DNA of 43,755 bases from Thiofaba sp049322715. GTDB lineage: Bacteria > Pseudomonadota > Gammaproteobacteria > Halothiobacillales > Halothiobacillaceae. Where the stretch lies: the NCBI GenBank assembly GCA_049322715.1, contig JBMOQP010000046.1:1-43755 (forward strand). The letters are read 5' to 3'. Position numbers and translations under genes: made by a program. Below are positions 24,471 through 32,298 of the stretch, one piece after another (position 1 is the stretch's first letter; each line of letters opens with the position of its first letter). The notes under the pieces were generated by a model. That model did no database searches. It was given only the letters and a program-made list of their open reading frames with translations, and was not told where the DNA came from.

Positions 24471-24491
24471 GTGGACATAACTTATGTCCAC
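24471..24491. promoter_or_regulatory. 21-bp perfect palindromic operator candidate
   Basis: GTGGACATAA, a central C, then TTATGTCCAC: two perfect 10-bp arms in the AT-rich gap upstream of the protoglobin-roadblock pair. The form suits a dimeric repressor or activator such as a TetR, GntR or FNR/DNR-like factor, but none is encoded in the window. The rest of the 24379-24640 gap holds GC-rich hairpins near 24570-24630 (possible terminator of the MBL gene) and no gene. Confidence 0.55.
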
Positions 24492-24640
24492 TTCATCTAT
24501 AAGTGATTCGATGGATCTCGCGGCCGGGCAAGGCCGGGGTAGAGATGAGCCAGGTGGCCCGGGGCACGGGCGCTGCCCCGCACCATGGCGGAGCCCCCCT
24601 CTCCGGAGGCCCGCCGCAGCCGATCAGGATCCGGCCAGGC

Positions 24641-25603
24641 TCACTCAAACTCCATCTGGGCGAACACCCGCCCCGCATTCTGGCGCGCCAGCTCGTCGAA
24701 TGTCTCGAGGTGGCTATAGGCACCCTGGTCGATCTTGTAGGCGTCGTCCAGCGTGCCGCCCTGCTTGAGTAGCGCGCCGACCTGGTCGCGCAGGTATTGC
24801 AGGTAGCCGCGCGTGTACTTATCCACGGTGGCGAGGTCGGTCGGGCTGCCGTGGCCGGGGACGATGACCTTGCCCCTGGCGAATTCGGCGAACTTGGGCC
24901 AGGTCTCCAGCCAAGCGCGCGCGCTGGTGTCCGCGAACAGCGGCAACATGCGCTGGTGGAAGGCCATGTCGCCCGCGATCAGCACGTTGCGCTCGGGAAT
25001 AAACACGGAGATGTCGCCCGGCGAATGGGCGGGACCGAAGTGGATCAATTCGGCGGTGACGCCCCCGAGGTCCAGCGTCATACGGTCGGAGAAAGTCTTG
25101 TCGACGGGCACCATCCTGCTGCCCTCCGCCCGCTCCCTGGCGAACTCCTTCAGGCGGTCGGGGTAGGTCGCACCATGCTTGGCCAGTTCGGTGGCGGTAT
25201 CGGCGTGGGCAATGATGGTCGCACCCTGCTCCTTCCAGTAGCTGTTGCCCACGGTGGCATGCAGCTGGCCGTTCTCGTCCACCACGTACAGCACCGGCTT
25301 GTCGGTGAACTTGCGGATCTCGTCGTGCAGGGCCTTGGCCAGCAGGTAGGACGAGCTGCCGTTGACCACCAGCACGCCCTTCTCGCCGATGACGAACGAA
25401 AGGTTGTTGTTATGACCCGCGTTCTCGTAGGTGTAGGGCTGGGTGGCGCCGATAGCCGACCACACCCCCTCCGCCACCTTGGTCGGGCGGTCATAGAGCA
25501 GGGACTCCGGGTACTTGTCCGCCACGCTGCCACCTGCCATGGCGATCGAGCCGAACAACGCTGCGGCTGCAACGGCCGCGAGAAAATGTTTCCTGATGGT
25601 CAT
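24641..25603 (-). CDS. Exported MBL-fold protein with a degenerate metal motif
   Basis: 320-residue metallo-beta-lactamase-fold protein with a signal peptide (~23 residues, ending AMA). The fold is supported by VLVVNGSSS, FGPAHSPGDISV (His193), LIAGDMAFH (Asp212) and VIVPGHGSP (His251). The signature HxHxDH is missing: the position reads ENGQLH (110-115), leaving only the last His. The nearest relatives appear to be periplasmic quinoprotein-associated hydrolases. The change implies a one-metal, different-metal or non-hydrolytic role. GAGGAG precedes the ATG at 25603. The 140-bp gap to the pilin gene is AT-rich near 25640 and probably holds its promoter. Confidence 0.82.
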   Translation of the reverse strand: MTIRKHFLAAVAAAALFGSIAMAGGSVADKYPESLLYDRPTKVAEGVWSAIGATQPYTYENAGHNNNLSFVIGEKGVLVVNGSSSYLLAKALHDEIRKFTDKPVLYVVDENGQLHATVGNSYWKEQGATIIAHADTATELAKHGATYPDRLKEFARERAEGSRMVPVDKTFSDRMTLDLGGVTAELIHFGPAHSPGDISVFIPERNVLIAGDMAFHQRMLPLFADTSARAWLETWPKFAEFARGKVIVPGHGSPTDLATVDKYTRGYLQYLRDQVGALLKQGGTLDDAYKIDQGAYSHLETFDELARQNAGRVFAQMEFE

Positions 25604-25743
25604 GAACAGCTCCTCATGAGACGAGGAACCATCATCAAACATTAATATATGGACAAGCAAATAAGGCGGTGGCCACCTGCATAAGACGGCAGTCCCCCTT
25701 TCGCTGCAACACCGATCAACGCATGCGCCAGCAGACCGCCGAG

Positions 25744-26337
25744 CTATACGCTTCGCTGTCGCCGTGCATCGACCGCCTCCTCCATGGCCCGGATGCTTTC
25801 CGCCTTGCCCTGCTTCCAGACGCCATAGAGGAGCAAGCCAAGGGCCAGGAAGAACAGCAGCACCCACCAGAACCAGGGCGGAGAGTCCTCCAGGCGGGCC
25901 ACGAGACCGCCCCCCGCCCCAGAGTCCGCTTCAGCCTCGACAGCCGGACGCGCCCCGCCGCCTTCGCCGGAACCCGCCGCACCCATGGAGGCCGCCCGCC
26001 CCACCCCGCCATGCGTTCCTGCGGTCCCTTCATCCGGCGGTTCAGCGATGTCGGCCCGGGCAAGCAAGACACCTCCTGCGCCGGAATCCTCCAGGGCACC
26101 GCCGGAACCACCGCCGGAACCACCGCCGGAACTGCCGCCATCACCCGAGGGGCTGGCGTGACCGAAGGCAGTTGTCACCTTGTTGAAGGCATCGGCCAGC
26201 GTGTCGCCGACAAGGCCGATGGTGAGAATGGGCAAGATGGACAGTAGGGCGAGAAGCAGCACGTACTCGACCATGGAGGCGCCACGGGCGTTGCCCGGGA
26301 CAAGGGCCGACCTTGATAGGTTGGAGCGCACGTCCAT
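25744..26337 (-). CDS. Flp-type pilin with Gly-rich linker and C-terminal membrane segment
   Basis: 197 residues. The N-terminus carries a type IVb (Flp) prepilin signal: GASMVEY, with cleavage expected after Gly19 and the conserved Glu24-Tyr25, then the hydrophobic stretch VLLLALLSILPILTIGLVG. Flp pilins are normally ~50-70 residues. This one continues with a long Gly/Ser/Ala-rich linker (~58-160) and a second membrane helix (FWWVLLFFLALGLLLYGVW) ending in a basic tail. No tad/cpa assembly genes are in the window. It could be a membrane-anchored pseudopilin rather than a fibre subunit. An ATG at 26382 is an alternative start. Confidence 0.7.
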   Translation of the reverse strand: MDVRSNLSRSALVPGNARGASMVEYVLLLALLSILPILTIGLVGDTLADAFNKVTTAFGHASPSGDGGSSGGGSGGGSGGALEDSGAGGVLLARADIAEPPDEGTAGTHGGVGRAASMGAAGSGEGGGARPAVEAEADSGAGGGLVARLEDSPPWFWWVLLFFLALGLLLYGVWKQGKAESIRAMEEAVDARRQRSV

Positions 26338-26488
26338 GACTTCCCCCGGGAAAGGACCTCTTCTCTTGGGAGAATAGTCCATCCGCGCCCCGGAGGAGCC
26401 ATTGCGGGAGATCGAGCCAGGGCAACAGGAAACTGGCGCCAGACCAGCCAGGGGGCATCGAAGCCGCCCCCTCGGGGGCCACGGCGGC

Positions 26489-27850
26489 TTACAGGTCTGC
26501 CTTGCGCTCCAGTACCGCGGCGAAGAACCCGTCCGTGCCGTGCCGTGCCGGGTCGAGGCGCAGCATCTCACCAACATCGCTGCTGGGAGCAGCGATGGGG
26601 GGCGAAGCCTCACCCGAAGGGCGGAAGCCAGGGATGGTTTCCGCCACGCCGGGCACGCCGATGCCCTGAACCGACAGGATTTCCGCCGCCGGACGCAGGC
26701 TGAATTCCGTATGCCGGGCGAGGAACTGATCGACGATGCGCTCGTTCTCGTCCGGCAGGATGGAGCAGGTGGCGTAGACGATACGGCCGCCCGGCTTGAG
26801 CAGACGCACGCTGCCCTCCAGCAGTTCGATCTGGGTGCGGTTGAGCGTCTCGAGGTCGAGCGGGCGCCACTTGAGGTCCGGGTTGCGGCGCCAGGTTCCG
26901 GTGCCGGAACAGGGCGCATCGATCAGGATGCGGTCGAACGTGCCCTTGGCGCGCTTGAGATGCGTGTCGCTCATGCCGCTGATGGGCACCGGGCGCACGT
27001 TGGACAGCCCCGCGCGGCGCATGCGCGGGGTCAGCTTCTCCAGCCGGTGGGCCGAGATGTCGGTGGCCATGAGGCTGCCCTTGCCCTGCATCAGGGCGCC
27101 GAGCTGCAGGGTCTTGCCCCCCGCGCCGGCACACAGGTCGAGAACGCGCTCTCCGGGTTGCGGGTCGACCAGATGGCCGACCAGCTGGCTGGCCTCGTCC
27201 TGCAGTTCGAACAGGCCGTCCTTGAAGGCGGGCAGGTTGAACAGCGGGCGGCGGTCGTGCCGACGCAGGCCGTGCGGGGCATAGGGCGTGGGCTCGGTCG
27301 GCAGGCCGAGTTCGTCCAGCATGTGCTGGATGGTCGCGCGGTCGGTCCTGAGCGGGTTGACGCGGATATCGACCGGCGCGGGCTGGTTCATCGCCTGCAT
27401 CAGGGCCAGCAGCGCATCGAAGCCATAGACGGGCAGGAGGCGCTCGGCCAGTTCGTCCGGCAGGTTGGCGCGCACCGCGAGCGGGGCCGTATCAATGCTC
27501 CGCTTGAGGCGGTCGAGGACATCGGCCGCGCCGCCCCCGCCGAGCCACTTGATGACGAACTCGCGGTCAGCCCAGCCCTGGTCGAGAAGGAAGCCAGCGA
27601 CAAGACGATTCCACTGGTCTTCGTCCACCTTCATGCGCCACGCCAGGCTGCGGCGGGTGCGCAGCACGCCATAAACGCTCTCCGCCACCACGCCGCGGTC
27701 ACGCGCCCCCATCTGCGGGCGCTGGCGGAAATGGTGGTGGATGACCTGGTCGGCCGGGGCGCGCCCCCTGGCGATCTCCTCGAGGATCTCCAGCGCGAGG
27801 GCGAAGTGGTGGTAGCGGGCCTTGAAGTCGGATTTGATGGGGCTTGGCAT
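26489..27850 (-). CDS. rsmB: 16S rRNA m5C967 methyltransferase
   Basis: 453-residue NOP2/Sun-type RNA cytosine-C5 methyltransferase. An N-terminal NusB-like RNA-binding domain (to ~150) precedes the SAM-binding LDLCAGAGGKTLQL and the two catalytic-cysteine motifs IDAPCSGTGTW and YATCSILPDENE. ATG at 27850 gives the family N-terminus (MPSPIKSDFKARYHH). The same frame is open for 56 further codons encoding the tail of a DUF559 protein. Hairpin cassette 5 is inserted in frame near the C-terminus (PGFRPSGEASPPIAAPSSD). Confidence 0.93.
   Translation of the reverse strand: MPSPIKSDFKARYHHFALALEILEEIARGRAPADQVIHHHFRQRPQMGARDRGVVAESVYGVLRTRRSLAWRMKVDEDQWNRLVAGFLLDQGWADREFVIKWLGGGGAADVLDRLKRSIDTAPLAVRANLPDELAERLLPVYGFDALLALMQAMNQPAPVDIRVNPLRTDRATIQHMLDELGLPTEPTPYAPHGLRRHDRRPLFNLPAFKDGLFELQDEASQLVGHLVDPQPGERVLDLCAGAGGKTLQLGALMQGKGSLMATDISAHRLEKLTPRMRRAGLSNVRPVPISGMSDTHLKRAKGTFDRILIDAPCSGTGTWRRNPDLKWRPLDLETLNRTQIELLEGSVRLLKPGGRIVYATCSILPDENERIVDQFLARHTEFSLRPAAEILSVQGIGVPGVAETIPGFRPSGEASPPIAAPSSDVGEMLRLDPARHGTDGFFAAVLERKADL
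26575..26644. repeat. Three-hairpin cassette, copy 5 (in rsmB)
   Basis: Plus-strand order C-B-A. C is CATCGCTGC / GCAGCGATG with loop TGGGA (9 perfect pairs). B is GGGGC / GCCTC with loop GAA. The linker is ACCCGAAGGG. A is GCGGAAGCC / GGTTTCCGC (one G-T) with loop AGGGAT. Confidence 0.85.
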
Positions 27851-28350
27851 GGTGATGATCGCGTCGTGAATGGCAACCAGGACGGATTCCGTCTGTTGCA
27901 GTATGTCGTTGTTCCAGAACCTCAACTCCCGAATACCGAGGGCCGCGAGGGCTGAGCTGCGCCTGGCATCGTAGTGTCGCTGTTCAACATGCTGCCCGCC
28001 ATCGAGCTCGATGCTCAAGCGGGCTTCATGGCAGTAAAAGTCCAGGATGTAGGGCGGCAGGGGATGCTGGCGCCGAAACTTGTAGCCGATCAGGTTTCTA
28101 TGGAAACTCTGAAAAAATCCATCCTTGGATTTTTTCAGTTCGGCTCACCGCGAAGTGAATTCGCGGTGGCCTCCTCGAATCAAGGACTTACGCCCTTGTT
28201 CGCGTCGGGGCATCCCTGCCCCGGACAGGAAACGCTGAATTTTTCAGCGTTTCCCTATTGCGCAGCAACATCCAGAGCAGGGTTTCCTGCATCGGTGGCC
28301 TGGTCACGAAGTTCGCGGGCGAATTCGAGCAGATGCGGGGGAAGGGGCAT
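27851..28350 (-). pseudogene. DUF559 endonuclease-like gene, broken by an insertion and a frameshift
   Basis: Remnant of a DUF559 (Vsr-like fold) gene. From ATG 28350: MPLPPHLLEFARELRDQATDA, then one extra G shifts to TLLWMLLRNR, then a 153-bp MITE-like element interrupts (28102-28254). The gene resumes as NLIGYKFRRQHPLPPYILDF, SIELDGGQHVEQRHYDARR and ELRFWNNDILQQTESVLVAI. Removing the element and one 4-bp repeat rejoins LLRNR to NLIGYKF in frame. The gene has also lost its stop and runs on into rsmB. Three separate lesions mark it as a true pseudogene. Confidence 0.82.
28102..28254. mobile_element. MITE-like element with terminal inverted repeats
   Basis: 153 bp flanked by the direct repeat CTAT (28098-28101 and 28255-28258; ATAG on the gene strand). 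The terminal inverted repeats are GGAAACTCTGAAAAAATCC at the left and, read inward, GGAAACGCTGAAAAATTCA at the right, identical at 16 of 19 positions. The interior is a row of hairpins: CTGAAAAAATCC / GGATTTTTTCAG (loop ATCCTT), CACCGCGAA / TTCGCGGTG (loop GTGA), CAAGG / CCTTG, CGGGGC / GCCCCG (loop ATCCCT), and GGAAACGCTGAA / TTCAGCGTTTCC. No transposase is encoded. Confidence 0.8.
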
Positions 28351-28370
28351 GGTGGTCGTCCTTGTCGAGC

Positions 28371-28470
28371 ATGCCCCTCACCCCGGCCCTCTCCCTGCAG
28401 GGAGAGGGAGAAAAACCTCTCCAGCCTTGACTGTAGCGAGTCCCCTCTCCCTTGAGGGAGAGAGTTAGGG
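28371..28470. repeat. Paired CTCTCCC/GGGAGAG intergenic hairpins
   Basis: Two hairpins, CCCTCTCCCT / AGGGAGAGGG (28387-28408) and CTCTCCCT / AGGGAGAG (28445-28462), in the familiar CCCTCACCCC...CTCTCCC...GGGAGAGGG arrangement found between genes in many proteobacteria. It lies 3' of the opgG/opgD-family gene and may act as its terminator or mRNA-stabilising element. Confidence 0.7.
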
Positions 28471-28476
28471 CCCCCG

Positions 28477-30060
28477 TCACGGATGGTACTGGTACAGCCA
28501 GGTCTCGGTGATCGGCTTGCCGTCGATTTCCAGGCGGCAACGCAGTTCGACCGGCTCGCTGCCATCCACGGTGATGTCGAACTCCGAGCGCCAGCGCGGG
28601 GTGTACCAGATGGCCTCGCTGCGGGTGAGCGAGACCGTGCCGCGCGAGGCGGACACCACCACGGTCGGACGCACGCCCCAGGGAATGGACTTGAGGATCT
28701 CGCCGTCCCACTCGATGACGACCTTCTTCGCGTTGGCTGGACGCTCCTTGCCGAACTCGCCGCCGCGGCCCATGCGCAGGGCGACGGCGCGGGCGAGGTC
28801 CTTCTTCGGGAAGTACGGCGCATCGGCCAGCCAGTGCAGGCGGTATTTGAAACTGAAGCTTGTGCCGGCGCGGGCGGGCGTCGAAGGCACCCAGAACACC
28901 CCGATGTTGTCGTAGATCTCATCGTCGGTCGGAATCTCGACCAGCTGCACGCGGCCACGGCCCCAGTCGCCGATCGGCTCGACCCAGGTGGTCGGACGCT
29001 TGTCGTAGTTCACGCCGTCGAGGTAATGCTCGTAGTTGCGGTCGCGCTGAGCGAGGCCGAAGCCGCGCGGGTTCTCGTCCATGAACGAGGAAAACATGAT
29101 GCGGGTCGGGTTGTTGAGCGGGCGCACCAGGTGCTCGCCGGCGCCGTTCCACATCACCAGGGTGTCGGAATCGTGCACCTCCGGACGCCAGTCGTGCGAG
29201 TGGGCCGCCGGATATTCGGCATACCAGAACATGGAAGTGAGCGGGGCGATGCCGAGGCGCTCGACGTCCCTGCGCAGGAAGATGTGATTCTCGATGTTCA
29301 TCACCACGCCGCTGGTGCGGTGCAGCTCGAAGCGGTACGCGCCGGTCACGGAAGGGCCGTCGAGCAGGGCGTGGACGATGACCGGGTCGCCCTCGTTCTG
29401 GGCCGGCTCGAACCAGAAGGAGCGGAAGTCCGGGAATTCCTCCGGTTCGGCAGCGCCGACGTTGAGGGCAATGCCGCGCGCGGACATGCCGACCTGGCCG
29501 AGTTCACCCACGGCGCGGAAATAAGCGCCGCCCTGGAAGGTGGCCCAGGGCTCCTGCTTGGTCCAGTCACCGATGCGGCGCGACTCCTGCACCCAGAAGC
29601 CGGCGATGGCGGACTCGCCCGGGCGGATATCGTTCATCGGGCTCTGCGGGCCGAAGCTGAAGTAGTCCGGCTGGTAGACGATCTCGCGCGCCTCGCCGTT
29701 TTCCACCGCGAACATGCGCACGGTCTTCTGGAAGTAGTAGCCGACCGGACGGAAGGTGATCGGGAAGGCCGAGGGGCCGTCCTTCCACAGGGCACGGTCC
29801 AGCTTGAACTTGATCTTGCCCTGCTCGTCGTAGTCGATCTTCTTGACCGCCTCGGGGTTCGGGCGGGCCGGCTCCTTGTAGGGCTGGCCGGCCATGTCCC
29901 TGGCCATCTTGATCAGCATGTCGAAGTCGAACGGCTTGGCCTCGCCGAACTTGAGGCCGGCGGCTTCGGCGGCGGCGCGCGCCTCGGCGCCGAACAGGCC
30001 CAGCAGCGGCAGGCTGCTCATGGCGGCAAGGAAGCTGCGGCGGGAAGTGTCCACGGACAT
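28477..30060 (-). CDS. Periplasmic glucan biosynthesis protein (OpgG/OpgD family)
   Basis: 527-residue MdoG/OpgG-family protein that shapes osmoregulated periplasmic glucans. The start carries a twin-arginine signal (TSRRSFLAAMSSLPLLGLFG), which is typical of OpgD rather than OpgG of E. coli. The mature part shows FDFDMLIKMARDMAGQPY, YFSFGPQSPM, SMFWYAEYPAAHSHDWRPEVHDSDTL and PRGFGLAQRDRNYEHYLDGVNYDKRPTTWVEP, hallmarks of the family. ATG at 30060 has GGAG 7 nt upstream; a second ATG at 30072 overlaps that site. No opgH glucosyltransferase gene is adjacent. Confidence 0.92.
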   Translation of the reverse strand: MSVDTSRRSFLAAMSSLPLLGLFGAEARAAAEAAGLKFGEAKPFDFDMLIKMARDMAGQPYKEPARPNPEAVKKIDYDEQGKIKFKLDRALWKDGPSAFPITFRPVGYYFQKTVRMFAVENGEAREIVYQPDYFSFGPQSPMNDIRPGESAIAGFWVQESRRIGDWTKQEPWATFQGGAYFRAVGELGQVGMSARGIALNVGAAEPEEFPDFRSFWFEPAQNEGDPVIVHALLDGPSVTGAYRFELHRTSGVVMNIENHIFLRRDVERLGIAPLTSMFWYAEYPAAHSHDWRPEVHDSDTLVMWNGAGEHLVRPLNNPTRIMFSSFMDENPRGFGLAQRDRNYEHYLDGVNYDKRPTTWVEPIGDWGRGRVQLVEIPTDDEIYDNIGVFWVPSTPARAGTSFSFKYRLHWLADAPYFPKKDLARAVALRMGRGGEFGKERPANAKKVVIEWDGEILKSIPWGVRPTVVVSASRGTVSLTRSEAIWYTPRWRSEFDITVDGSEPVELRCRLEIDGKPITETWLYQYHP

Positions 30061-30121
30061 GCGGGGCTCCATCACGAGATTGTGGCAGGGTGGGGGAATT
30101 GTACGTCGAATCCCGCGGGAG

Positions 30122-31333
30122 TCAGTCACCCGACTTCTGCATCATCGAGTGGAAGCGCGCGAGATGCACCGCCTGGCGCCGGTTGCCCCAGCGGCCCGGC
30201 TCGGCCTCGAGCACCCCGGCGCATGGGGTGCCACACTGCCGGCACTGGCCGCTCGCATTTAGGTTCCACGCGGTGATCGCATAGCCGTCGCGCCCGATCA
30301 GGGTCTGCCCGCAATGGTGGCAGTAGGTGGCCTGCCCCTCGGGGTCGCGGATATTGCCGGTGAAGACGTAGCGCATGCCACCCATCCCTGGGCGGCCCCC
30401 TTCGGGCTCGCCTGGCGGCGATCGCCGATGTGTTCCCGACACCTCGGTCATGCCGGCGCGCATGGCGATGTCGCGGGCGCGTCTGAGGGTCGCGGGCGGC
30501 GTCGGCGGACGATCGAGCATGCGGTAATCCGGGTGGAAGGCGGAAAAGTGCCAGGGAACCTCTGGCCCGAGCTCGCGCACCATCCACTCGGCCATCGCGC
30601 CGATTTCCTCGTCCGAGTCGTTCAGGCCAGGGATGAGCAGCGTGGTGACCTCCAGCCACACGCCAGTCTCGTGGCGGATGTAGCGCAGGGTGTCCAGCAC
30701 CGGCGCGAGGTGTGCCACGGTGTGCTTCTTGTAGGTCTCCTCGCTGAACGACTTGAGGTCGACGTTGGCAGCGTCCATCCAGGCGTAGAACTCGGCGCGC
30801 GGCTCGGGACAGACGTAGCCGGCGGTCACCGCCACGTTTTTCACGCCACGCGCGCGGCAGGCCCTCGCCACGTCGATGGCGTACTCGTGGAAGATCACCG
30901 GGTCGTTGTAGGTGTAAGCCACGCTGCGGCAGCCCAGGCGCAGGGCGGCCTCGGCGATGGTTTCGGGGCTGGCCTGGTCGAGCAGGCGGTCGGTCTCGCG
31001 TGACTTGCTGATGTCCCAGTTCTGGCAATAGCCGCAGGCGAGGTTGCAGCCCGCCGTGCCGAAGGAGAGCACCGGCGTGCCCGGCAGGAAGTGGGCGAGC
31101 GGCTTCTTCTCGATCGGGTCGATGACGAAGCCGCTGGAGCGCCCGTAGGTGGTGAGGACGACCTGGTCCTCCACCCGGGCGCGCACGAAGCACAGGCCGC
31201 GCTGGCCCTCGTTCAGGCGGCAGAAGCGCGGACAAAGGTCGCACTGGATACGCCCGTCGTCCAGCCGGTGCCAGTACTTCGTTGGCACCACGTCGGGATC
31301 GGCGAGGGAGAGGTTTTCGGCTTCGCGCGTCAT
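30122..31333 (-). CDS. amrS: AmmeMemoRadiSam system radical SAM enzyme
   Basis: 403-residue radical SAM protein of the AmmeMemoRadiSam trio. The 4Fe-4S motif is CNLACGYCQNW, followed by the SAM-binding strands (YTYNDPVIFHEY, then VNVDLK-like AANVDLKSF). N-terminal cysteines (CDLCPRFC) and a C-terminal zinc-ribbon-like CHHC / CRQC pair are present. Cassette 6 (30377-30447) adds THRRSPPGEPEGGRPGMGG in frame just before the RYVFTGN segment. Its partners, Memo and AMMECR1, lie 1 kb away on the opposite strand. The product of this system is not established. Confidence 0.92.
   Translation of the reverse strand: MTREAENLSLADPDVVPTKYWHRLDDGRIQCDLCPRFCRLNEGQRGLCFVRARVEDQVVLTTYGRSSGFVIDPIEKKPLAHFLPGTPVLSFGTAGCNLACGYCQNWDISKSRETDRLLDQASPETIAEAALRLGCRSVAYTYNDPVIFHEYAIDVARACRARGVKNVAVTAGYVCPEPRAEFYAWMDAANVDLKSFSEETYKKHTVAHLAPVLDTLRYIRHETGVWLEVTTLLIPGLNDSDEEIGAMAEWMVRELGPEVPWHFSAFHPDYRMLDRPPTPPATLRRARDIAMRAGMTEVSGTHRRSPPGEPEGGRPGMGGMRYVFTGNIRDPEGQATYCHHCGQTLIGRDGYAITAWNLNASGQCRQCGTPCAGVLEAEPGRWGNRRQAVHLARFHSMMQKSGD
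30377..30447. repeat. Three-hairpin cassette, copy 6 (in amrS)
   Basis: Plus-strand order A-B-C, opposite to most copies relative to its gene. A is GCCACCC / GGGCGGC (one mismatch) with loop ATCCCT (AGGGAT on the mRNA strand). The linker is CCCTTCGGGC. B is TCGCC / GGCGA with loop TGGC. C is CCGATGTGT / ACACCTCGG (one mismatch) with loop TCCCG (CGGGA on the mRNA strand). Confidence 0.82.
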
Positions 31334-31468
31334 GGGGAAGAGGGGATGGGACGTCCCTACTACATAGACGCCACCCGCTCGCTATTCAACCCGTCCATCC
31401 GCGCATCGGGATGCTATGTTCATGAGGAGATGGGCGGCTACCATGCCGCCTCGAGAGGAGCCATCCCG

Positions 31469-31927
31469 ATGGAGATCCGATCCCCGGCCTTCACCGACCA
31501 TGGCGCGATCCCGCGCGCCTTTACCTGCGACGGCGCCGACCACTCGCCACCGCTCGAGTGGAGCGGGCTCCCGGCCGGCACGCAGAGCCTCGCGCTGGTC
31601 GTCGACGATCCGGACGCCCCCGACCCCGCCGCCCCGAGCCGGACCTGGGTGCACTGGATCCTCTACAACCTCTCTCCCGGGACGACCGGCCTGGCCGAGG
31701 GTATCCGCACCCCGCCCCCCGGCACCCTCGAGGGGCTCAACGACTGGCGGCGCACCGGCTACGGCGGCCCCTGCCCACCCGTCGGCCGTCACCGCTATTT
31801 CCACAAGCTGTATGCCCTGGACTGCCTGCTGCCGGACCTCGGCCTGCCCACCAAGGCGGCCCTCGAGCACGCCATGGCCGGCCATGTCCTCGCGCAGGCC
31901 GAGCTGGTGGGCACCTACAAGCGCTGA
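31469..31927 (+). CDS. YbhB/YbcL-type phosphatidylethanolamine-binding-like protein
   Basis: 152-residue PEBP-family protein. Characteristic motifs are IRSPAFTDHGAIPRAFTCDGADHSPPLEW, LALVVDDPDAPDP, TWVHWILYNLSP, GYGGPCPPVGRHRYFHKLYALD and the closing HVLAQAELVGTYKR. Bacterial members have no agreed function. AGAGGAG precedes the ATG at 31469. It is the first gene of a plus-strand set leading into the Memo and AMMECR1 genes. Confidence 0.92.
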   Translation: MEIRSPAFTDHGAIPRAFTCDGADHSPPLEWSGLPAGTQSLALVVDDPDAPDPAAPSRTWVHWILYNLSPGTTGLAEGIRTPPPGTLEGLNDWRRTGYGGPCPPVGRHRYFHKLYALDCLLPDLGLPTKAALEHAMAGHVLAQAELVGTYKR

Positions 31928-31957
31928 TGGTCCCCTGAGCGGACCGGGAGGACGGAC

Positions 31958-32245
31958 ATGACCCTTGGCATGGTTGAACTGGCCCGCGCGCGCGAGGCCG
32001 CGCAGGAGGTGCTGGAGACCCTCCGCCTGGATGGCTACCTGTTCGAGGTCGAACCGACGGAGGCCGGCTGGCGGGTGCGGATCGAGTGCGCCATCCCTGA
32101 AGGATGGGAAACAGTAAACATCGAGGTCGACGCCGACACCCTCGTCGACAGCCGCAACGACGGTGCCCTGCGCCAGCAGCTCGTCGAGGCGTGGCGGCCC
32201 CGGCTGGAGCACTGCAAGCTCACCCCGGGACGCGGCGGACTTTAA
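31958..32245 (+). CDS. Small conserved-looking protein of unknown function
   Basis: 95-residue soluble protein that I do not recognise. It starts with a helix (GMVELARAREAAQEVLETLR), followed by strand-rich sequence YLFEVEPTEAGWRVRIEC and WETVNIEVDADTLVDS, then a C-terminal helix with a lone Cys. GGGAGG precedes the ATG at 31958, and codon use looks like its neighbours, so it is probably real. It sits 30 bp after the PEBP gene and 53 bp before the Memo gene. Confidence 0.65.
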   Translation: MTLGMVELARAREAAQEVLETLRLDGYLFEVEPTEAGWRVRIECAIPEGWETVNIEVDADTLVDSRNDGALRQQLVEAWRPRLEHCKLTPGRGGL

Positions 32246-32269
32246 AAGGCCCGTCATGGGCACCAGCTT

Positions 32270-32286
32270 GGAGGGATATTCCCTCC
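32270..32286 (+). promoter_or_regulatory. Leader hairpin before the Memo gene
   Basis: GGAGGGA / TCCCTCC with loop TAT is a perfect 7-bp stem 12 nt before the amrB ATG. The GGAGG inside the stem would be hidden in the folded mRNA. It could affect initiation. Confidence 0.4.
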
Positions 32287-32298
32287 GATGGTCACGCC

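Noticed and set aside
26526..26552. Repeated GTGCC units in rsmB as a microsatellite
   Set aside because: Only three short units within a conserved coding region; not clearly above chance.
28371..28470. CTCTCCC/GGGAGAG hairpins as a CRISPR-like array
   Set aside because: Only two unequal hairpins with no regular spacers; they match a common proteobacterial intergenic repeat instead.
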